Shown: piece by piece, positions 6,644 through 15,152 of the stretch
How positions within the stretch are numbered: the first letter of the stretch is position 1
How the letters are laid out: every line of letters begins with the position of its first letter
Virus record (IMG/VR): IMGVR_UViG_3300027730_000128
Location: 1 to 25,668 of that record
Length of the DNA: 25,668 nucleotides
Direction: 5' to 3' (one strand)
DNA from: a virus
Notes under the pieces: model-generated
What the model was told of the DNA's origin: nothing
Databases searched by the model: none
The model's input: the letters and a program-made list of their open reading frames with translations, nothing else
Position numbers and translations under genes: made by a program

Positions 6644-6943
6644 CTACCATTTAACGCGGTGACTCCAATATCTAGCACTCATCTTGTCAGGATTAGGATC
6701 TTGCGCATTATGTCTAGCATAATAAGATTTCTTTCGTGCTTTATCTTTTTCTGTTGTTGGGTTTTTACCAGCGCCTTCTACGCCTTGTTGACCAAAGCGT
6801 ATAATACGTTCTTCTCCTTTATCACAAGCTTTAACTACATGACTTTTGGTTGGATGACCAGGAGTCTTACGTGGCTTATTACAAGCCATTTTATCTTTCG
6901 CTAGTTTGGCTGCACTTGCCGCCTTTTGGTGCTTTTCCGTCAT
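6644..6943 (-). CDS. Small basic conserved cyanophage-type protein
   Basis: 99 residues, strongly basic, with many Lys, Arg and His. The block KSHVVKACDKGEERIIRFGQ followed by GVEG and a C-terminal KSYYARHNAQ...MSARYWSHRVKW resembles small basic proteins I recall from T4-like cyanophages (pattern 'KSHtVKAC..G..K.IRFGQQGV.G...ARH...MSA.YWa..VKW'). Their biochemical function is unknown. Charge and conserved aromatic/basic residues suggest binding to DNA or RNA, perhaps as a packaged or host-directed protein. It starts three bases after the stop of the 960-residue protein gene, with no Shine-Dalgarno sequence, which implies coupled translation. Confidence 0.7.
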   Translation of the reverse strand: MTEKHQKAASAAKLAKDKMACNKPRKTPGHPTKSHVVKACDKGEERIIRFGQQGVEGAGKNPTTEKDKARKKSYYARHNAQDPNPDKMSARYWSHRVKW

Positions 6944-6948
6944 GTTAG

Positions 6949-9831
6949 TTATTTAAAGTTCTTGGTAAACTCACCTAAAATATCTGATCCAGACTTTGAT
7001 TTGTAATCATAGTCTTCATCTTCTTCATCATCTTCTAATCCTAATCGAAAAAATTGCGAAGGAGGTTTTATTTTATCGTCATCTTTCTTATTGTCTTCTT
7101 CCTCTTCTGGGAACATACCTTGAATTGTATTAAAGTTTTCAAAAGGATCATTACTTGTTGTTAGTCCTGTTATTTTAAAGTCTGCTCCTGTTAAAGCTTT
7201 GGTTAAGTATTCTTGTTCAGAGCGGTCAGTGTCGGGGAAAAACTTTTCGTAAAACTCATCTTCTGTTCCTTTGTATCCAGCTTTTTGAAATGTAGTATAC
7301 AGTGCAGTATCTGATTTAGGTACGCCTGTTTTGTAATCTTCTGGACGTTCAATATAAAGTATTCCAAGTTCCTCTTGTGTTGGACGTTTACGTTTTTCGT
7401 TTAAGTATTTAATATTTTCTCGTATTGTCTGAGCTGAGCCTGTACGTAAGGCTTCTTTAATCTCTTCTTTGAGCTCATCTATTGTTCCTTTAAAGTCTTC
7501 TAGTCCATTTGCTTTAAGTACTTTGTCCCAGGCTTCTTTATTTGTTGGGTCCACGCCTTCGAGTACGTCATCGGCAAATTCTTCTGGTGTAGTAAAGATA
7601 CCAAAAACAGATCCTAGATCTTTAGCTTCTTTACTTAAGGCGGGAAGAATATTTTTATAGATTTCATCTTTAACTTTACTGGCGTTAATAACATCTTCAG
7701 CGCCATCAAATCTTGGTTTCTTAATTGGGTCATTAGGGTCCTTAGGTAAATTACCTATAAGTTCAAAATGTAATTTAGCAAAAGACTTTTTATCATTAAG
7801 GTCTAACCCAAATCTGTATGCTTGTGCTTCCCATGTTCCAAGGGCCTCTCGTTTGGGATCTACTAATGCGCTAGGATTGGTTTTAGCTGTGTTCCAATCA
7901 GCAGCAACAGTGGCAGCTTGTTCAGCATAAGCACTTTCTCTAGACGCATCTCCTTTAGGATCGAAGTAAAAATCAGAATCAAACTCACGTGCTGTTGTGT
8001 TTTGAACATCAGCTAAATATTTATCTACTCTTATATCGGCAAGTTGTTTTACAGCATTCATAATATCTTGTGTTTGAAAGGGGTTCTGTTCTTCTTGTCT
8101 AACATCGATGTATTCACGAAATTCATCCATTGAACGAGACGTATTAAATCTTGGAGTCAAATAACCATCAACAAATTTTTTAGCAAAGGCACCATCAATT
8201 TTTAATTGTTCCTCACTATCTTCTGTTTTATAACCTAATTCAATGTCTTTTTGATACCGTTCTTTAAGTGTTGTATCAAACCATTTTTGCCAGTTATATA
8301 CTACGTTGTTTCGTACACCTGTAATGTTCTCTAGTTTTTTTTCTAAATCTTCTTCTGTTTCTGTTGTACTTCCCATCTGGGACAATATACCGCCAACACC
8401 ACTATCTCCCAATATTGAATCACTTAATTGTTTGTTGATATCCATAATTTCACTAAAGCCACCAAGTCCTTTATATAAACCCAACATCTGTTCTTGTCCT
8501 TTAGCTTTCTTCATTTCAGCAATTGTCTGCTTTAAAACATCTTGTGCCAAAGCGCCAAACTTCTTTGTTTCTGCTAATGCTTCTGCTCCAACGGCTTGGT
8601 TAAATGCATCTTCTAATTCAGTGATTCCACTTTTGGTACCTACTACACCCTTAAGTATTTCTTTATCTTCTGGTCGTTCTGAAAGACGGAATAACGTTAG
8701 GAACTCATCTGGTTTATCAGTGTCAAGATATTTTTCTTTAGCTTGTTTTTTCCAATAGGGATCACCTTTTATTGCTTTGTCCCACTCAGCTTTTATTGCA
8801 CTACCCTCCTTCATTAGACGAGAAGATTGTGTAGCCGTATCAAGTCCTAACTGCTTATCACGAATAGCTTGAAGTTCAGCATCTGTTTTTTTTGGTTCAT
8901 ACTCTTTATATTTTTCAGCTTCTTTTACTGCCTCTAATGCATTACCACGGAGTCCTGCTGCTTTACCTTGAGTACTATAGTGATTAGCATAAAAACCAAC
9001 CTCACCATAACGTTCAACAACATCTACGTCATCGATGTTTTCATAGTTCTCCCATTTGTTTTTTATTTCTGGGTTTTCTTCTGCGTAATATGCATAATCG
9101 AAATCACCATAGGGGGGCTTTCTTGTGACGTTTTTAGTTGGATCCCACTTTTCTATTTTTTCATTAACATAAAAAGACCTAAATTGAGTTTCTAAATCCT
9201 TATCAATTGAGGGGTCATTTCTTATAACATCCCTTAATGCTACATAATTTTCACCATTTGCTTTTAAAGCAAGTCCGGGTTTGTCAGGTGTTCCTACTAT
9301 TTTTGCATATACTTCTTCTGTTTTATTGTTAAGTTCTATCCTAGGTTTGTTTGTTCTTTCTTTGCTTTTATTAGCGTCTTTATCGTCTTCATCTTTTTTT
9401 AATTCTGCATCATATACATCTGCTGTTATTGAAAATGGAGGATAAAGCGTAACTATTTTTGTTTGTGTTGTAGCTGGCGTATGGTTAGTTGATGACGAAG
9501 TATTTTTCCCTGCATATGAGGGTGTTGCTGTTTCTTTTGTTACTTGTACGTTGGGTACTTCTACTTTTACACCTTTAGTGTAATCGGCTTTTTTGTTAGG
9601 ATCGGTTGATTCATAGCCAATAATTATTTCTTTTGTTTTTCCAGGTACCCATGTTTTTACCATGTTGTTTTTGCCACTATAAGTATATTTGCCTACTTGT
9701 GTTACAATAGTTTCTTTTATTGGTTTCGTGTATGAAACAGTCCGATCTGCAGGAGCATACTCTTCTAAAGGTAAAAGCGTTTTAACCCACTCACCTTTCC
9801 CCGCTTCTTTTGCTACGTACGTAACACCCAT
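6949..9831 (-). CDS. Large charged virion-type protein (960 residues), possibly internal/ejection protein
   Basis: This 960-residue protein starts at ATG 9831 with AGGAG nine bases upstream. It is very rich in Lys, Glu and Asp and mostly helical, with no membrane segment or signal peptide. The first 140 residues are Thr/Val-rich and look like beta strands. A stretch at about 243-297 (FDYAYYAEENPEIK..., ending YGEVGFYANHYSTQGKAAG) resembles a short repeat-like domain of bacterial surface and virion proteins ('FD..YYL..NPDV...G..A..HY...G..EGR'). The C-terminal 150 residues are acidic, with several Glu/Asp runs (EEEEDNKKDDDK, DDEEDEDYDYK). The size, and its place at the distal end of the structural cluster beside the lysis genes, suit an internal virion or DNA-ejection protein, or an unusual tape-measure. 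No catalytic motif is seen. Confidence 0.7.
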   Translation of the reverse strand: MGVTYVAKEAGKGEWVKTLLPLEEYAPADRTVSYTKPIKETIVTQVGKYTYSGKNNMVKTWVPGKTKEIIIGYESTDPNKKADYTKGVKVEVPNVQVTKETATPSYAGKNTSSSTNHTPATTQTKIVTLYPPFSITADVYDAELKKDEDDKDANKSKERTNKPRIELNNKTEEVYAKIVGTPDKPGLALKANGENYVALRDVIRNDPSIDKDLETQFRSFYVNEKIEKWDPTKNVTRKPPYGDFDYAYYAEENPEIKNKWENYENIDDVDVVERYGEVGFYANHYSTQGKAAGLRGNALEAVKEAEKYKEYEPKKTDAELQAIRDKQLGLDTATQSSRLMKEGSAIKAEWDKAIKGDPYWKKQAKEKYLDTDKPDEFLTLFRLSERPEDKEILKGVVGTKSGITELEDAFNQAVGAEALAETKKFGALAQDVLKQTIAEMKKAKGQEQMLGLYKGLGGFSEIMDINKQLSDSILGDSGVGGILSQMGSTTETEEDLEKKLENITGVRNNVVYNWQKWFDTTLKERYQKDIELGYKTEDSEEQLKIDGAFAKKFVDGYLTPRFNTSRSMDEFREYIDVRQEEQNPFQTQDIMNAVKQLADIRVDKYLADVQNTTAREFDSDFYFDPKGDASRESAYAEQAATVAADWNTAKTNPSALVDPKREALGTWEAQAYRFGLDLNDKKSFAKLHFELIGNLPKDPNDPIKKPRFDGAEDVINASKVKDEIYKNILPALSKEAKDLGSVFGIFTTPEEFADDVLEGVDPTNKEAWDKVLKANGLEDFKGTIDELKEEIKEALRTGSAQTIRENIKYLNEKRKRPTQEELGILYIERPEDYKTGVPKSDTALYTTFQKAGYKGTEDEFYEKFFPDTDRSEQEYLTKALTGADFKITGLTTSNDPFENFNTIQGMFPEEEEDNKKDDDKIKPPSQFFRLGLEDDEEDEDYDYKSKSGSDILGEFTKNFK

Positions 9832-9846
9832 TTAAATAAACTCCTG

Positions 9847-10218
9847 TTAACCTGCTACCAACGCAGGAATGATCATGTCATTATTATAAGCAAAAATATC
9901 AACAGTTTCTTGTGCTATCCAAGCTTTAATGCGAATAAGTTTAACATCACAAAAATAATTTTGTTTTTGATACCACTCTTCCATTTTGTCGCTGCCTTTG
10001 TGATTATTGCAACGTTGGCAGGCAGGAAGCAGGTTATTACGATTATTAGATCCAGAACGAAATCTTGGTATTATATGATCTAAGGAGGTAGCCTTTTCTC
10101 CACAATAACCACACTTGTAATCCCAAGCTTCGTAGATAGATTGTCGATAACGTCGCTTAGCTAATTTAGGAGTTAATTCAAGGAGAAGGGAAAGGGGATC
10201 CTGCTCACAATTGAACAT
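9847..10218 (-). CDS. HNH endonuclease
   Basis: 123 residues from the ATG at 10218 (an upstream TTG would add two). A compact HNH domain is visible: C36-G-Y-C39, then SLDHIIPR with D47-H48, SNNRNNLLPACQRC with C67 and C70, and N72-H73-K74-G75. The two Cys pairs should bind a structural zinc, and H48/N62/H73 form the nicking site. It sits alone between two structural genes, 16 bases before the 960-residue gene and about 90 bases after the previous stop. Free-standing HNH genes in such places are usually homing endonucleases. HNH nucleases that assist terminase are another possibility, but those normally lie beside terL, which is far away here. It lacks a Shine-Dalgarno sequence. Confidence 0.88.
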   Translation of the reverse strand: MFNCEQDPLSLLLELTPKLAKRRYRQSIYEAWDYKCGYCGEKATSLDHIIPRFRSGSNNRNNLLPACQRCNNHKGSDKMEEWYQKQNYFCDVKLIRIKAWIAQETVDIFAYNNDMIIPALVAG

Positions 10219-10308
10219 ACTCAATTTGCTGTTATCTTATTTTAATTTCTCTAAACGCGGGGGAAGGAGTATAGATACAGAAGCTTTCTTGAAGACAGTA
10301 ACAAGTAT

Positions 10309-11868
10309 TCAAGGCGTATATGCTATACCGTCTTTGTCATACATAGTAAAGTTGGCAATAAGAATACGGTCTGTCGTAATGTTAAATAGTTTTTGTAACA
10401 TTGGGTATATTATTGGTGACTGGGAATTGTAAGGTGGCACGTCCATCATTGCCAATGATCTTCTGGTTGCATAGTATGATCTTGCTGCTTGTTGTTCTTT
10501 TTCTGTTTTAGCAACTAACTTTTGTTCCCAGTTGACCATACTTTCTGGTCCCACTGGAAAATCAGATGGTTCAGGGGGGAACACACGATCTTTAAATCTA
10601 AGCGCATAGATGTGTTTGCAATAACGTAACTCATCCAGAAGAGGTGTCCAGTTATCTGTGATAGATGTAATTACATCTTGTGGAATGGAGTTTGCGTCTG
10701 TACTTGTGATACTAGTAGAGTAGTCTTGGTAACCAGGTAAACCTTCCGCAGCGGAGCCTGGGAGGGCCACGTCAGGTGTACTACGAGTGTATAGGAAACC
10801 AAACTCACGATAGACTCCAGGGTTGTCTCTGGTGGCTTTTGGGTCGGTTATAGAGCTATCTGAGACTGTGTAATCAAGTCCAAAAGCATCTGGCGCATAT
10901 ACCTCAATGTTTCTGTCTACAGATGCTGTAGTCATTGCACTGTTATCTAAGGTGCCATCACGTTTTGTTAATTCAAAACGACCTGGTTTAATCGATGATA
11001 TATTGTTGCGCGGCATTGCTTGCTTGTTGTTACTGGAAGTAAGGAAGGAGTAGTCCCGATGCGTGAAGTCCTGGCAGGTACAACAGTATCGTGCTCCTGT
11101 TATAAGGTATCTACCTACTGTAAATCCTTGTGGAGATGGACTTATGTACACAGCATCAGGTGTTACGTACACAGAACCAGCCTTCTTGAACGTAAGTATT
11201 CCCGTAAAAGGATCTATGTTTGTAGCAACGGCTTGAACATAACCATAACGTTTTTGTGTTGCTGGATTAAACGTTTCTTTTGTAATGATGTCTCCACCAA
11301 CAGTAATAACACGATCTTCAAAAATCTCTGTTGTCGCTGGACGTAAACCATTAGGTTGTCCTGTGACAGGAATGTAAAATGGCGCGGGAAGTGGGTTGCC
11401 TGAGCTCCAGGTTCCAGCAAGAGTTACATACCAATTCGTCGCGTCTTCTGTGACGCTACTAATATAAAGTCTGTCAGTGCTAACGGGATCAATAAAATCA
11501 TCACATCGCAATGATCCAGCGTATCGCCATACCGCCCAGTGCATTCCAAGTTCTTTATTTGTAGTTGGAAAGCCTACAAAAGCACCTGAGATTACAGGCG
11601 TTGGATTACCACTTGTTGTAGTCGCTGGTATCTCGTAGGAGAATTCATATCTGTAATCAGTGTTATGTGTAGATGCGGTCGCAAGTTCATAACCTTTCCT
11701 CCAGCGTGTCCAAGCAGATTCTCTATTTGTTGTGTAAATAGAGTCTGGAATTGAACCACGGGAAAATTCCGTAGTTATTGGTTTCACACCCGCTGGTGGG
11801 ATTATGGGTGCGGTTGATAAACCGCCAAAGGAACTTGCACCAAAAGAGTTTCCACTCTTCTTTGCCAT
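10309..11868 (-). CDS. Large virion structural protein, unknown
   Basis: 519 residues with the composition of a beta-rich virion protein (many Thr, Ser, Pro, Asn and aromatic residues) and no membrane segment. It opens with a flexible MAKKSGNSFGASSFGG stretch. A Cys cluster occurs near residue 262 (RYCCTCQDFTHRDYSF), a possible metal site or disulfide. The C-terminal third turns helical (LVAKTEKEQQAARSYYATRR) and ends in a hydrophobic beta-like segment. No family is recognised. It starts three bases after the stop of the 260-residue gene, so the two are co-translated. A tail, nozzle or adhesin role is likely from position alone. Confidence 0.65.
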   Translation of the reverse strand: MAKKSGNSFGASSFGGLSTAPIIPPAGVKPITTEFSRGSIPDSIYTTNRESAWTRWRKGYELATASTHNTDYRYEFSYEIPATTTSGNPTPVISGAFVGFPTTNKELGMHWAVWRYAGSLRCDDFIDPVSTDRLYISSVTEDATNWYVTLAGTWSSGNPLPAPFYIPVTGQPNGLRPATTEIFEDRVITVGGDIITKETFNPATQKRYGYVQAVATNIDPFTGILTFKKAGSVYVTPDAVYISPSPQGFTVGRYLITGARYCCTCQDFTHRDYSFLTSSNNKQAMPRNNISSIKPGRFELTKRDGTLDNSAMTTASVDRNIEVYAPDAFGLDYTVSDSSITDPKATRDNPGVYREFGFLYTRSTPDVALPGSAAEGLPGYQDYSTSITSTDANSIPQDVITSITDNWTPLLDELRYCKHIYALRFKDRVFPPEPSDFPVGPESMVNWEQKLVAKTEKEQQAARSYYATRRSLAMMDVPPYNSQSPIIYPMLQKLFNITTDRILIANFTMYDKDGIAYTP

Positions 11869-11870
11869 GA

Positions 11871-12653
11871 CTAGAAGAAGCCGCCTTCTGCTATAACGTG
11901 AGCACCTGGAATATAACCACTTGAGTTCGGACCATCTGGGAATACACCTACGTAAATTCTGTCGCCACGTTCTAAGTAAATTCCTTTGTTACGTAAAGGT
12001 GCGGTCGAACCTAAACCAGTGGTATTACCTGCTTGCACAACAGGTGTCGCAAGTTGAGGCATCACATCAGAACAGTCAACTACACCACTATCAGCCGGAA
12101 CTGTCTTAGCAAACAACAATCTGTAATCACCAGAACCAGGGACTGGTATTGTTGTACCACGGGTGTGATAGAACGCAAAAGTAACTGCAGGTTTGTATCC
12201 GTAGTTAACGCCGTTGTACAAGAAACCTGTAGTTGTACCGCCAGAGTACAAGAGGGCGGTATTAACACCTGTCAATGTTGATGTTCCTGTGTAGGTGTAA
12301 TAACCAACACCACTAGCAGGAGCTGTACCTATACCTGTAACTGCTGTGATCTGAATTATCTGACCACTTACAAAGGAAACAACTTGACCAGAACTTGCAA
12401 TTCCCGTGTAAGTGTAGTCTGGAGCACGATAGAAATCATTACGCACAATCGTAATGGAATCAACAACACCACCATTGTTGGTGTCTTCGCTAAGGGCTGC
12501 GTCCATATCCACCAAGATGGATGGTCCTTGTCCGCCTTGCACAAAGAGTGTGTTGGAGGATGCACTACCTACAGTCTGTGTAGTCACACGGACGGAATCA
12601 AATAATGGTCTATCAACCAATAAAGGTTGTTTATTTGTGGCTGTAGAAGACAA
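11871..12653 (-). CDS. Beta-rich virion structural protein
   Basis: 260 residues, nearly all Gly/Thr/Ser/Val with short strand-turn repeats (YTYTGIASSG, YYTYTGTSTLTG), and a C-terminus typical of phage surface proteins (YLERGDRIYVGVFPDG, then AHVIAEGGFF). The start appears to be TTG at 12653, giving SSTATNKQPLLVDRPLF; no ATG is available before residue 49, and the frame is open upstream with only a weak purine stretch (AAGCGGTAAG). A perfect TATAAT lies 22 bases before the start. No family is recognised. A head or tail decoration, or an adaptor role, is inferred from neighbours. Confidence 0.65.
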   Translation of the reverse strand: MSSTATNKQPLLVDRPLFDSVRVTTQTVGSASSNTLFVQGGQGPSILVDMDAALSEDTNNGGVVDSITIVRNDFYRAPDYTYTGIASSGQVVSFVSGQIIQITAVTGIGTAPASGVGYYTYTGTSTLTGVNTALLYSGGTTTGFLYNGVNYGYKPAVTFAFYHTRGTTIPVPGSGDYRLLFAKTVPADSGVVDCSDVMPQLATPVVQAGNTTGLGSTAPLRNKGIYLERGDRIYVGVFPDGPNSSGYIPGAHVIAEGGFF

Positions 12654-12674
12654 TGTACTTACCGCTTTTTATTA

Positions 12675-12680
12675 ATTATA
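12675..12680 (-). promoter_or_regulatory. Possible promoter -10 box for the 260-residue virion gene
   Basis: The minus strand reads TATAAT at 12680-12675, followed by TAATAAA, in the 30-bp gap before the TTG start at 12653. At 17 bases upstream the hexamer TGTCTA has only half of the -35 consensus and lies within the end of the preceding gene. Confidence 0.35.
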
Positions 12681-12683
12681 GCG

Positions 12684-12968
12684 TTATGTTCCAAGGTTAG
12701 ACAGGGCTTGAAACTCTTGAAATTTCTGAGGAAGACGCATTCTACTTGTAAATAAAGATTCTGGATTATTTTGTAAGTTTAAAAATCTTTGAAAAGAGCT
12801 CCCTGGTTTTACCAAAGAGTCTTGTGATTCATCTCCATCGAATTTAAACTTTGCCTTTGTTAGATAATCAATTATATTTTGTGGGTCTTTTCGTAATTCA
12901 GATAAACCACTAGTGTACACTTCCCCTGGTAGGTAGGAGCTATCTACGTAGTCAGAAAATCTAGCCAT
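12684..12968 (-). CDS. Small hypothetical virion-cluster protein
   Basis: 94 residues, soluble, mixed charge, no family recognised. It begins MARFSDYVDSSYLPGEVYTS and ends in a helical segment rich in Gln and Phe (LPQKFQEFQALSNLGT). Its ATG overlaps the TGA of the lysozyme-fold gene by one base (TGATG), so the two are translationally coupled. The C-terminal part is short and may pack against a partner. A minor tail or connector component is likely from position only. Confidence 0.6.
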   Translation of the reverse strand: MARFSDYVDSSYLPGEVYTSGLSELRKDPQNIIDYLTKAKFKFDGDESQDSLVKPGSSFQRFLNLQNNPESLFTSRMRLPQKFQEFQALSNLGT

Positions 12969-13648
12969 CAGTACAACGCAAAAGGATTAGGTGGTATCGC
13001 TGGACTAGTTGTAGAAAGCACTCCAGGAAGTACGGATTGCATTACCATCTCTACTAATGTTTTTGCTTTATTATTCTTGTCTTCTAACTCTGGCTTTACT
13101 GCGCCACTTAAGACTGAAGATAAAATATCTTCCACGGAGCGTGAATTCGTATTAACAGAAGTTGCCACCGGGTTATTAAAAGAAGTATTAGGAACATCTC
13201 CCAAAACACGTTTTGCATTTTCATATAGATCACCGCCTTGCTTAAAACGTTTTGATGCACCTGCAACAGAAGTACCAAAGGAATCTTTAGCGTTTAAAGA
13301 AATATTAGGATTACCTCCTAACACCGTAGCGTAAGCTCGATCAATACCCATGCCTGGGGTATAGCCTCGATCAGTAAGAAACTGAACAGCTTTAGGCATT
13401 TGTTCTGCACGGGTATATTGACCCATACGAGATGGATCTAGATATTTCTTTTGTTCGTCTGGTCCAAATTGAATCATGCCATAATAATTACCTCCTGCCC
13501 CACCACGGATATTAGGATCCATATTAGTGCCTGATTCCAAAGAAAGGAATCCGCCTAATTCATAAGGATTAAGTTTTAACTTACGCGCAGCATCAAAGAT
13601 CGCTGCACGATCAGCTTGAGGTAATGTTCCAACGCGAGGTGTAGCCAT
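12968..13648 (-). CDS. Virion-associated lysozyme/transglycosylase-fold protein
   Basis: 226 residues. The first 120 show the lysozyme-like soluble transglycosylase pattern: FDAARKLKLNPYELGGFLSL leads to E38-S-G-T, the position of the catalytic glutamate, then GGAGGNYYGMIQFGPDEQKK (the 'G.mQf' block), followed by helices to GYTPGMGIDRAYATVLGGNP. The C-terminal 90 residues are low-complexity and helical, and probably anchor it in the particle. It lies within the structural cluster rather than with the endolysin, and lacks a signal peptide, so it most likely opens the host wall locally during DNA entry. The start has no Shine-Dalgarno sequence; it lies 13 bases after a tiny upstream reading frame and may be coupled to it. 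Confidence 0.78.
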   Translation of the reverse strand: MATPRVGTLPQADRAAIFDAARKLKLNPYELGGFLSLESGTNMDPNIRGGAGGNYYGMIQFGPDEQKKYLDPSRMGQYTRAEQMPKAVQFLTDRGYTPGMGIDRAYATVLGGNPNISLNAKDSFGTSVAGASKRFKQGGDLYENAKRVLGDVPNTSFNNPVATSVNTNSRSVEDILSSVLSGAVKPELEDKNNKAKTLVEMVMQSVLPGVLSTTSPAIPPNPFALY

Positions 13649-13661
13649 AATTATTGAAGTT

Positions 13662-13775
13662 TCATCTAACCCAATTTGATTCGGCCTTGAGACCTGGTGC
13701 GAATACGGCTTGAACAGACGTAATCAAACTAACGGTAGCTGCAAGGCGTCTAACGAAATTAGGACAAAGAGTCAT
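13662..13775 (-). CDS. Possible 37-residue peptide with signal-like hydrophobic segment
   Basis: A short frame from ATG 13775 to TGA 13662, in the 222-base gap between two structural genes, encodes 37 residues. It has a basic N-terminus (FVRR), a hydrophobic stretch (LAATVSLITSV) and an AVFA-PG sequence resembling a signal peptidase cleavage site, leaving a short tail of about 11 residues (PGLKAESNWVR). There is no lipobox Cys and no clear ribosome binding site. It could be a small membrane or secreted peptide, or a chance frame. The -10-like TATAATTG at 13865-13858 could drive it. Confidence 0.35.
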   Translation of the reverse strand: MTLCPNFVRRLAATVSLITSVQAVFAPGLKAESNWVR

Positions 13776-13857
13776 CAGTTTAAAGCAACAACACTGGTCT
13801 CCGTGAATCAAAGATTCTTATCCAGTTGGGTTCTTGGACTTACATGTTGTGCAATGC

Positions 13858-13879
13858 CAATTATATAAAGTTAATTATA
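13858..13879 (-). promoter_or_regulatory. Two TATAAT-like boxes after the 264-residue gene
   Basis: On the minus strand TATAATTA (13879-13872) spans the stop of the upstream gene and TATAATTG follows at 13865-13858. Neither has a good -35 partner. They precede the 222-base gap that leads to the small peptide and the lysozyme-fold gene. Otherwise that gap holds only a minor dyad (GAATC-AAA-GATTC near 13806-13818). Confidence 0.3.
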
Positions 13880-14665
13880 TTGTTGTATTCGTTTCATTAA
13901 CTCTTCGTCAAATACAGCATTTTTAAACAAGTCTGCAAGGTCTTGAGCTTGTACTTGTGCTCCAGTATTTACTTGTTGTGCTGTAGTTGCATTAAGTCCT
14001 GGCACAGATGTGATGGGTGATTGCATCTGAGAACCAAGAGTAGGATTTTGGGGTTCGCCATAATCACGGTAATCATATTCTGTGCCAGCCTTACCGTAGG
14101 CGCTAAGTCCTTGTGGTGCTGCACCAGGGTTTATGGTATTTTGAATTACATCGTAACCAGCTTGGCCAGGTTTTACTTTACTAGCTAAGCCACCGGGACC
14201 ACCATATTTTTTAGCCCAGATTTGCATACCAATATCTTCTGCTGTCTTAACGTTTTCAGGTGTAGCACCTTGAGCAGCAGCAATTTTACGTGCATCTTCG
14301 TAACGTTTAAGCTCAGGATCTTGTACGGTTAGTTGCGCAGCGCGAGATACAAACTGTTCGTAAGCACGGTCTGCGTCCCCTTGTTGAAGTGCTGGAGCAG
14401 ACGGAACGCGAAGCGGATTGGCGCTTGGATTCCAATCAGTAGGTCCGTATTTACCAGTTTGAATTGCATTTAAACTGGTGCCAGGGACGTTTTGTGGATA
14501 CCGTACAAGCCCCGGAGCCGTCATTGAACGCATTTGTTCCGGCGTAAACCTAGGCTTGCCTACATAAGGAATATTGCCTTTTTTAAACTGGTCACCAGCG
14601 TACGTTAATTCGTTTGCAAGTTTACCACTTAAATAAGCTTCAAGTCGAGAGAGTTTTTCTGCCAT
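13871..14665 (-). CDS. Hypothetical structural-cluster protein, Gln/Ala/Pro-rich
   Basis: 264 residues with a helical N-terminus (EKLSRLEAYLSGKLANELTY) and a long Pro/Gly/Gln-rich centre. A helical segment lies at about 100-150 (ADRAYEQFVSRAAQL..., MQIWAKKYG). The C-terminal part is rich in Gln and Thr and ends in an acidic helix (LADLFKNAVFDEELMKRIQQ). No family is recognised. ATG 14665 follows the previous stop by three bases, and GGAGAT seven bases upstream, part of the previous gene's final codons, is its ribosome binding site. The flexible composition suits an internal or connector-associated virion protein. Confidence 0.6.
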   Translation of the reverse strand: MAEKLSRLEAYLSGKLANELTYAGDQFKKGNIPYVGKPRFTPEQMRSMTAPGLVRYPQNVPGTSLNAIQTGKYGPTDWNPSANPLRVPSAPALQQGDADRAYEQFVSRAAQLTVQDPELKRYEDARKIAAAQGATPENVKTAEDIGMQIWAKKYGGPGGLASKVKPGQAGYDVIQNTINPGAAPQGLSAYGKAGTEYDYRDYGEPQNPTLGSQMQSPITSVPGLNATTAQQVNTGAQVQAQDLADLFKNAVFDEELMKRIQQYN

Positions 14666-14668
14666 TGT

Positions 14669-15130
14669 TTATCTCCAAGCAAGATTAAGGTAAATACGAG
14701 AACCGACTGAGGTATCGGCAGGACCAGGTAAAGCCTGGATAAATTCAGCACCAGATCGTTCGTAACGGTATCTGGCTTGGAAAGGATCTTTATAGTTTGG
14801 AACGTAAAGAATACCAGCTAAACGATTAGTTTCGTAAAGGTAAACTTCATCCCAAACCTTCAAGGCTTCCTTGGTATTACTAGAGCGGATCGTGCGATCC
14901 ACATCACCTGCAATACTTTCTAAACGTGTGGAAGGAGAAGAGGCAACTTCTGTTTTCTTTTCAGCCGTATCACAACGACCGATTTGAATAGCAATTTTGT
15001 CGTAGAAGTAAGAATCAGGAACAGTGTTCAAAGATTCTTCTAAACGAGCATAATCTCCCGCTGGAACAGAAACCACATAGTAGCCCAGATGGTATCTAAC
15101 TCTGCTTTTGTCGAAGTCAGAGAGTTGCAC
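14669..15130 (-). CDS. Putative head-tail connector-type structural protein
   Basis: 153 residues from a GTG at 15130, with AAGGAGG ideally placed upstream. It is a mixed alpha/beta soluble protein. The first part (SRVRYHLGYYVVSVPAGDYARLEESLNTVP) and the later VYLYETNRLAGILYVPN...FQARYRYERSGAEFIQALPG pattern resemble small proteins that follow the capsid genes in some cyanophages and may serve as head-tail adaptors, but I cannot name the family. It is coupled to the next gene by a three-base gap. A possible TATAAT lies 23 bases upstream of the start. Confidence 0.55.
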   Translation of the reverse strand: MQLSDFDKSRVRYHLGYYVVSVPAGDYARLEESLNTVPDSYFYDKIAIQIGRCDTAEKKTEVASSPSTRLESIAGDVDRTIRSSNTKEALKVWDEVYLYETNRLAGILYVPNYKDPFQARYRYERSGAEFIQALPGPADTSVGSRIYLNLAWR

Positions 15131-15152
15131 TTCTATTCCTCCTTATCTATTT

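Noticed and set aside
8306-8758. 150-residue plus-strand frame inside the 960-residue gene
   Set aside because: Antisense to a long, well-supported gene with a good start; Ser/Pro/Leu-rich composition is typical of an antisense shadow.
10211-10432. 73-residue plus-strand frame near the HNH gene
   Set aside because: Its second half is antisense to the 519-residue protein gene and it has no recognised motif; AAGGAG in this area is internal to the frame and not before its start.
13790-13850. tRNA-like fold in the 222-base gap
   Set aside because: A few short dyads exist, but there is no GGTTCRANTCC T-loop and no acceptor stem pairing.
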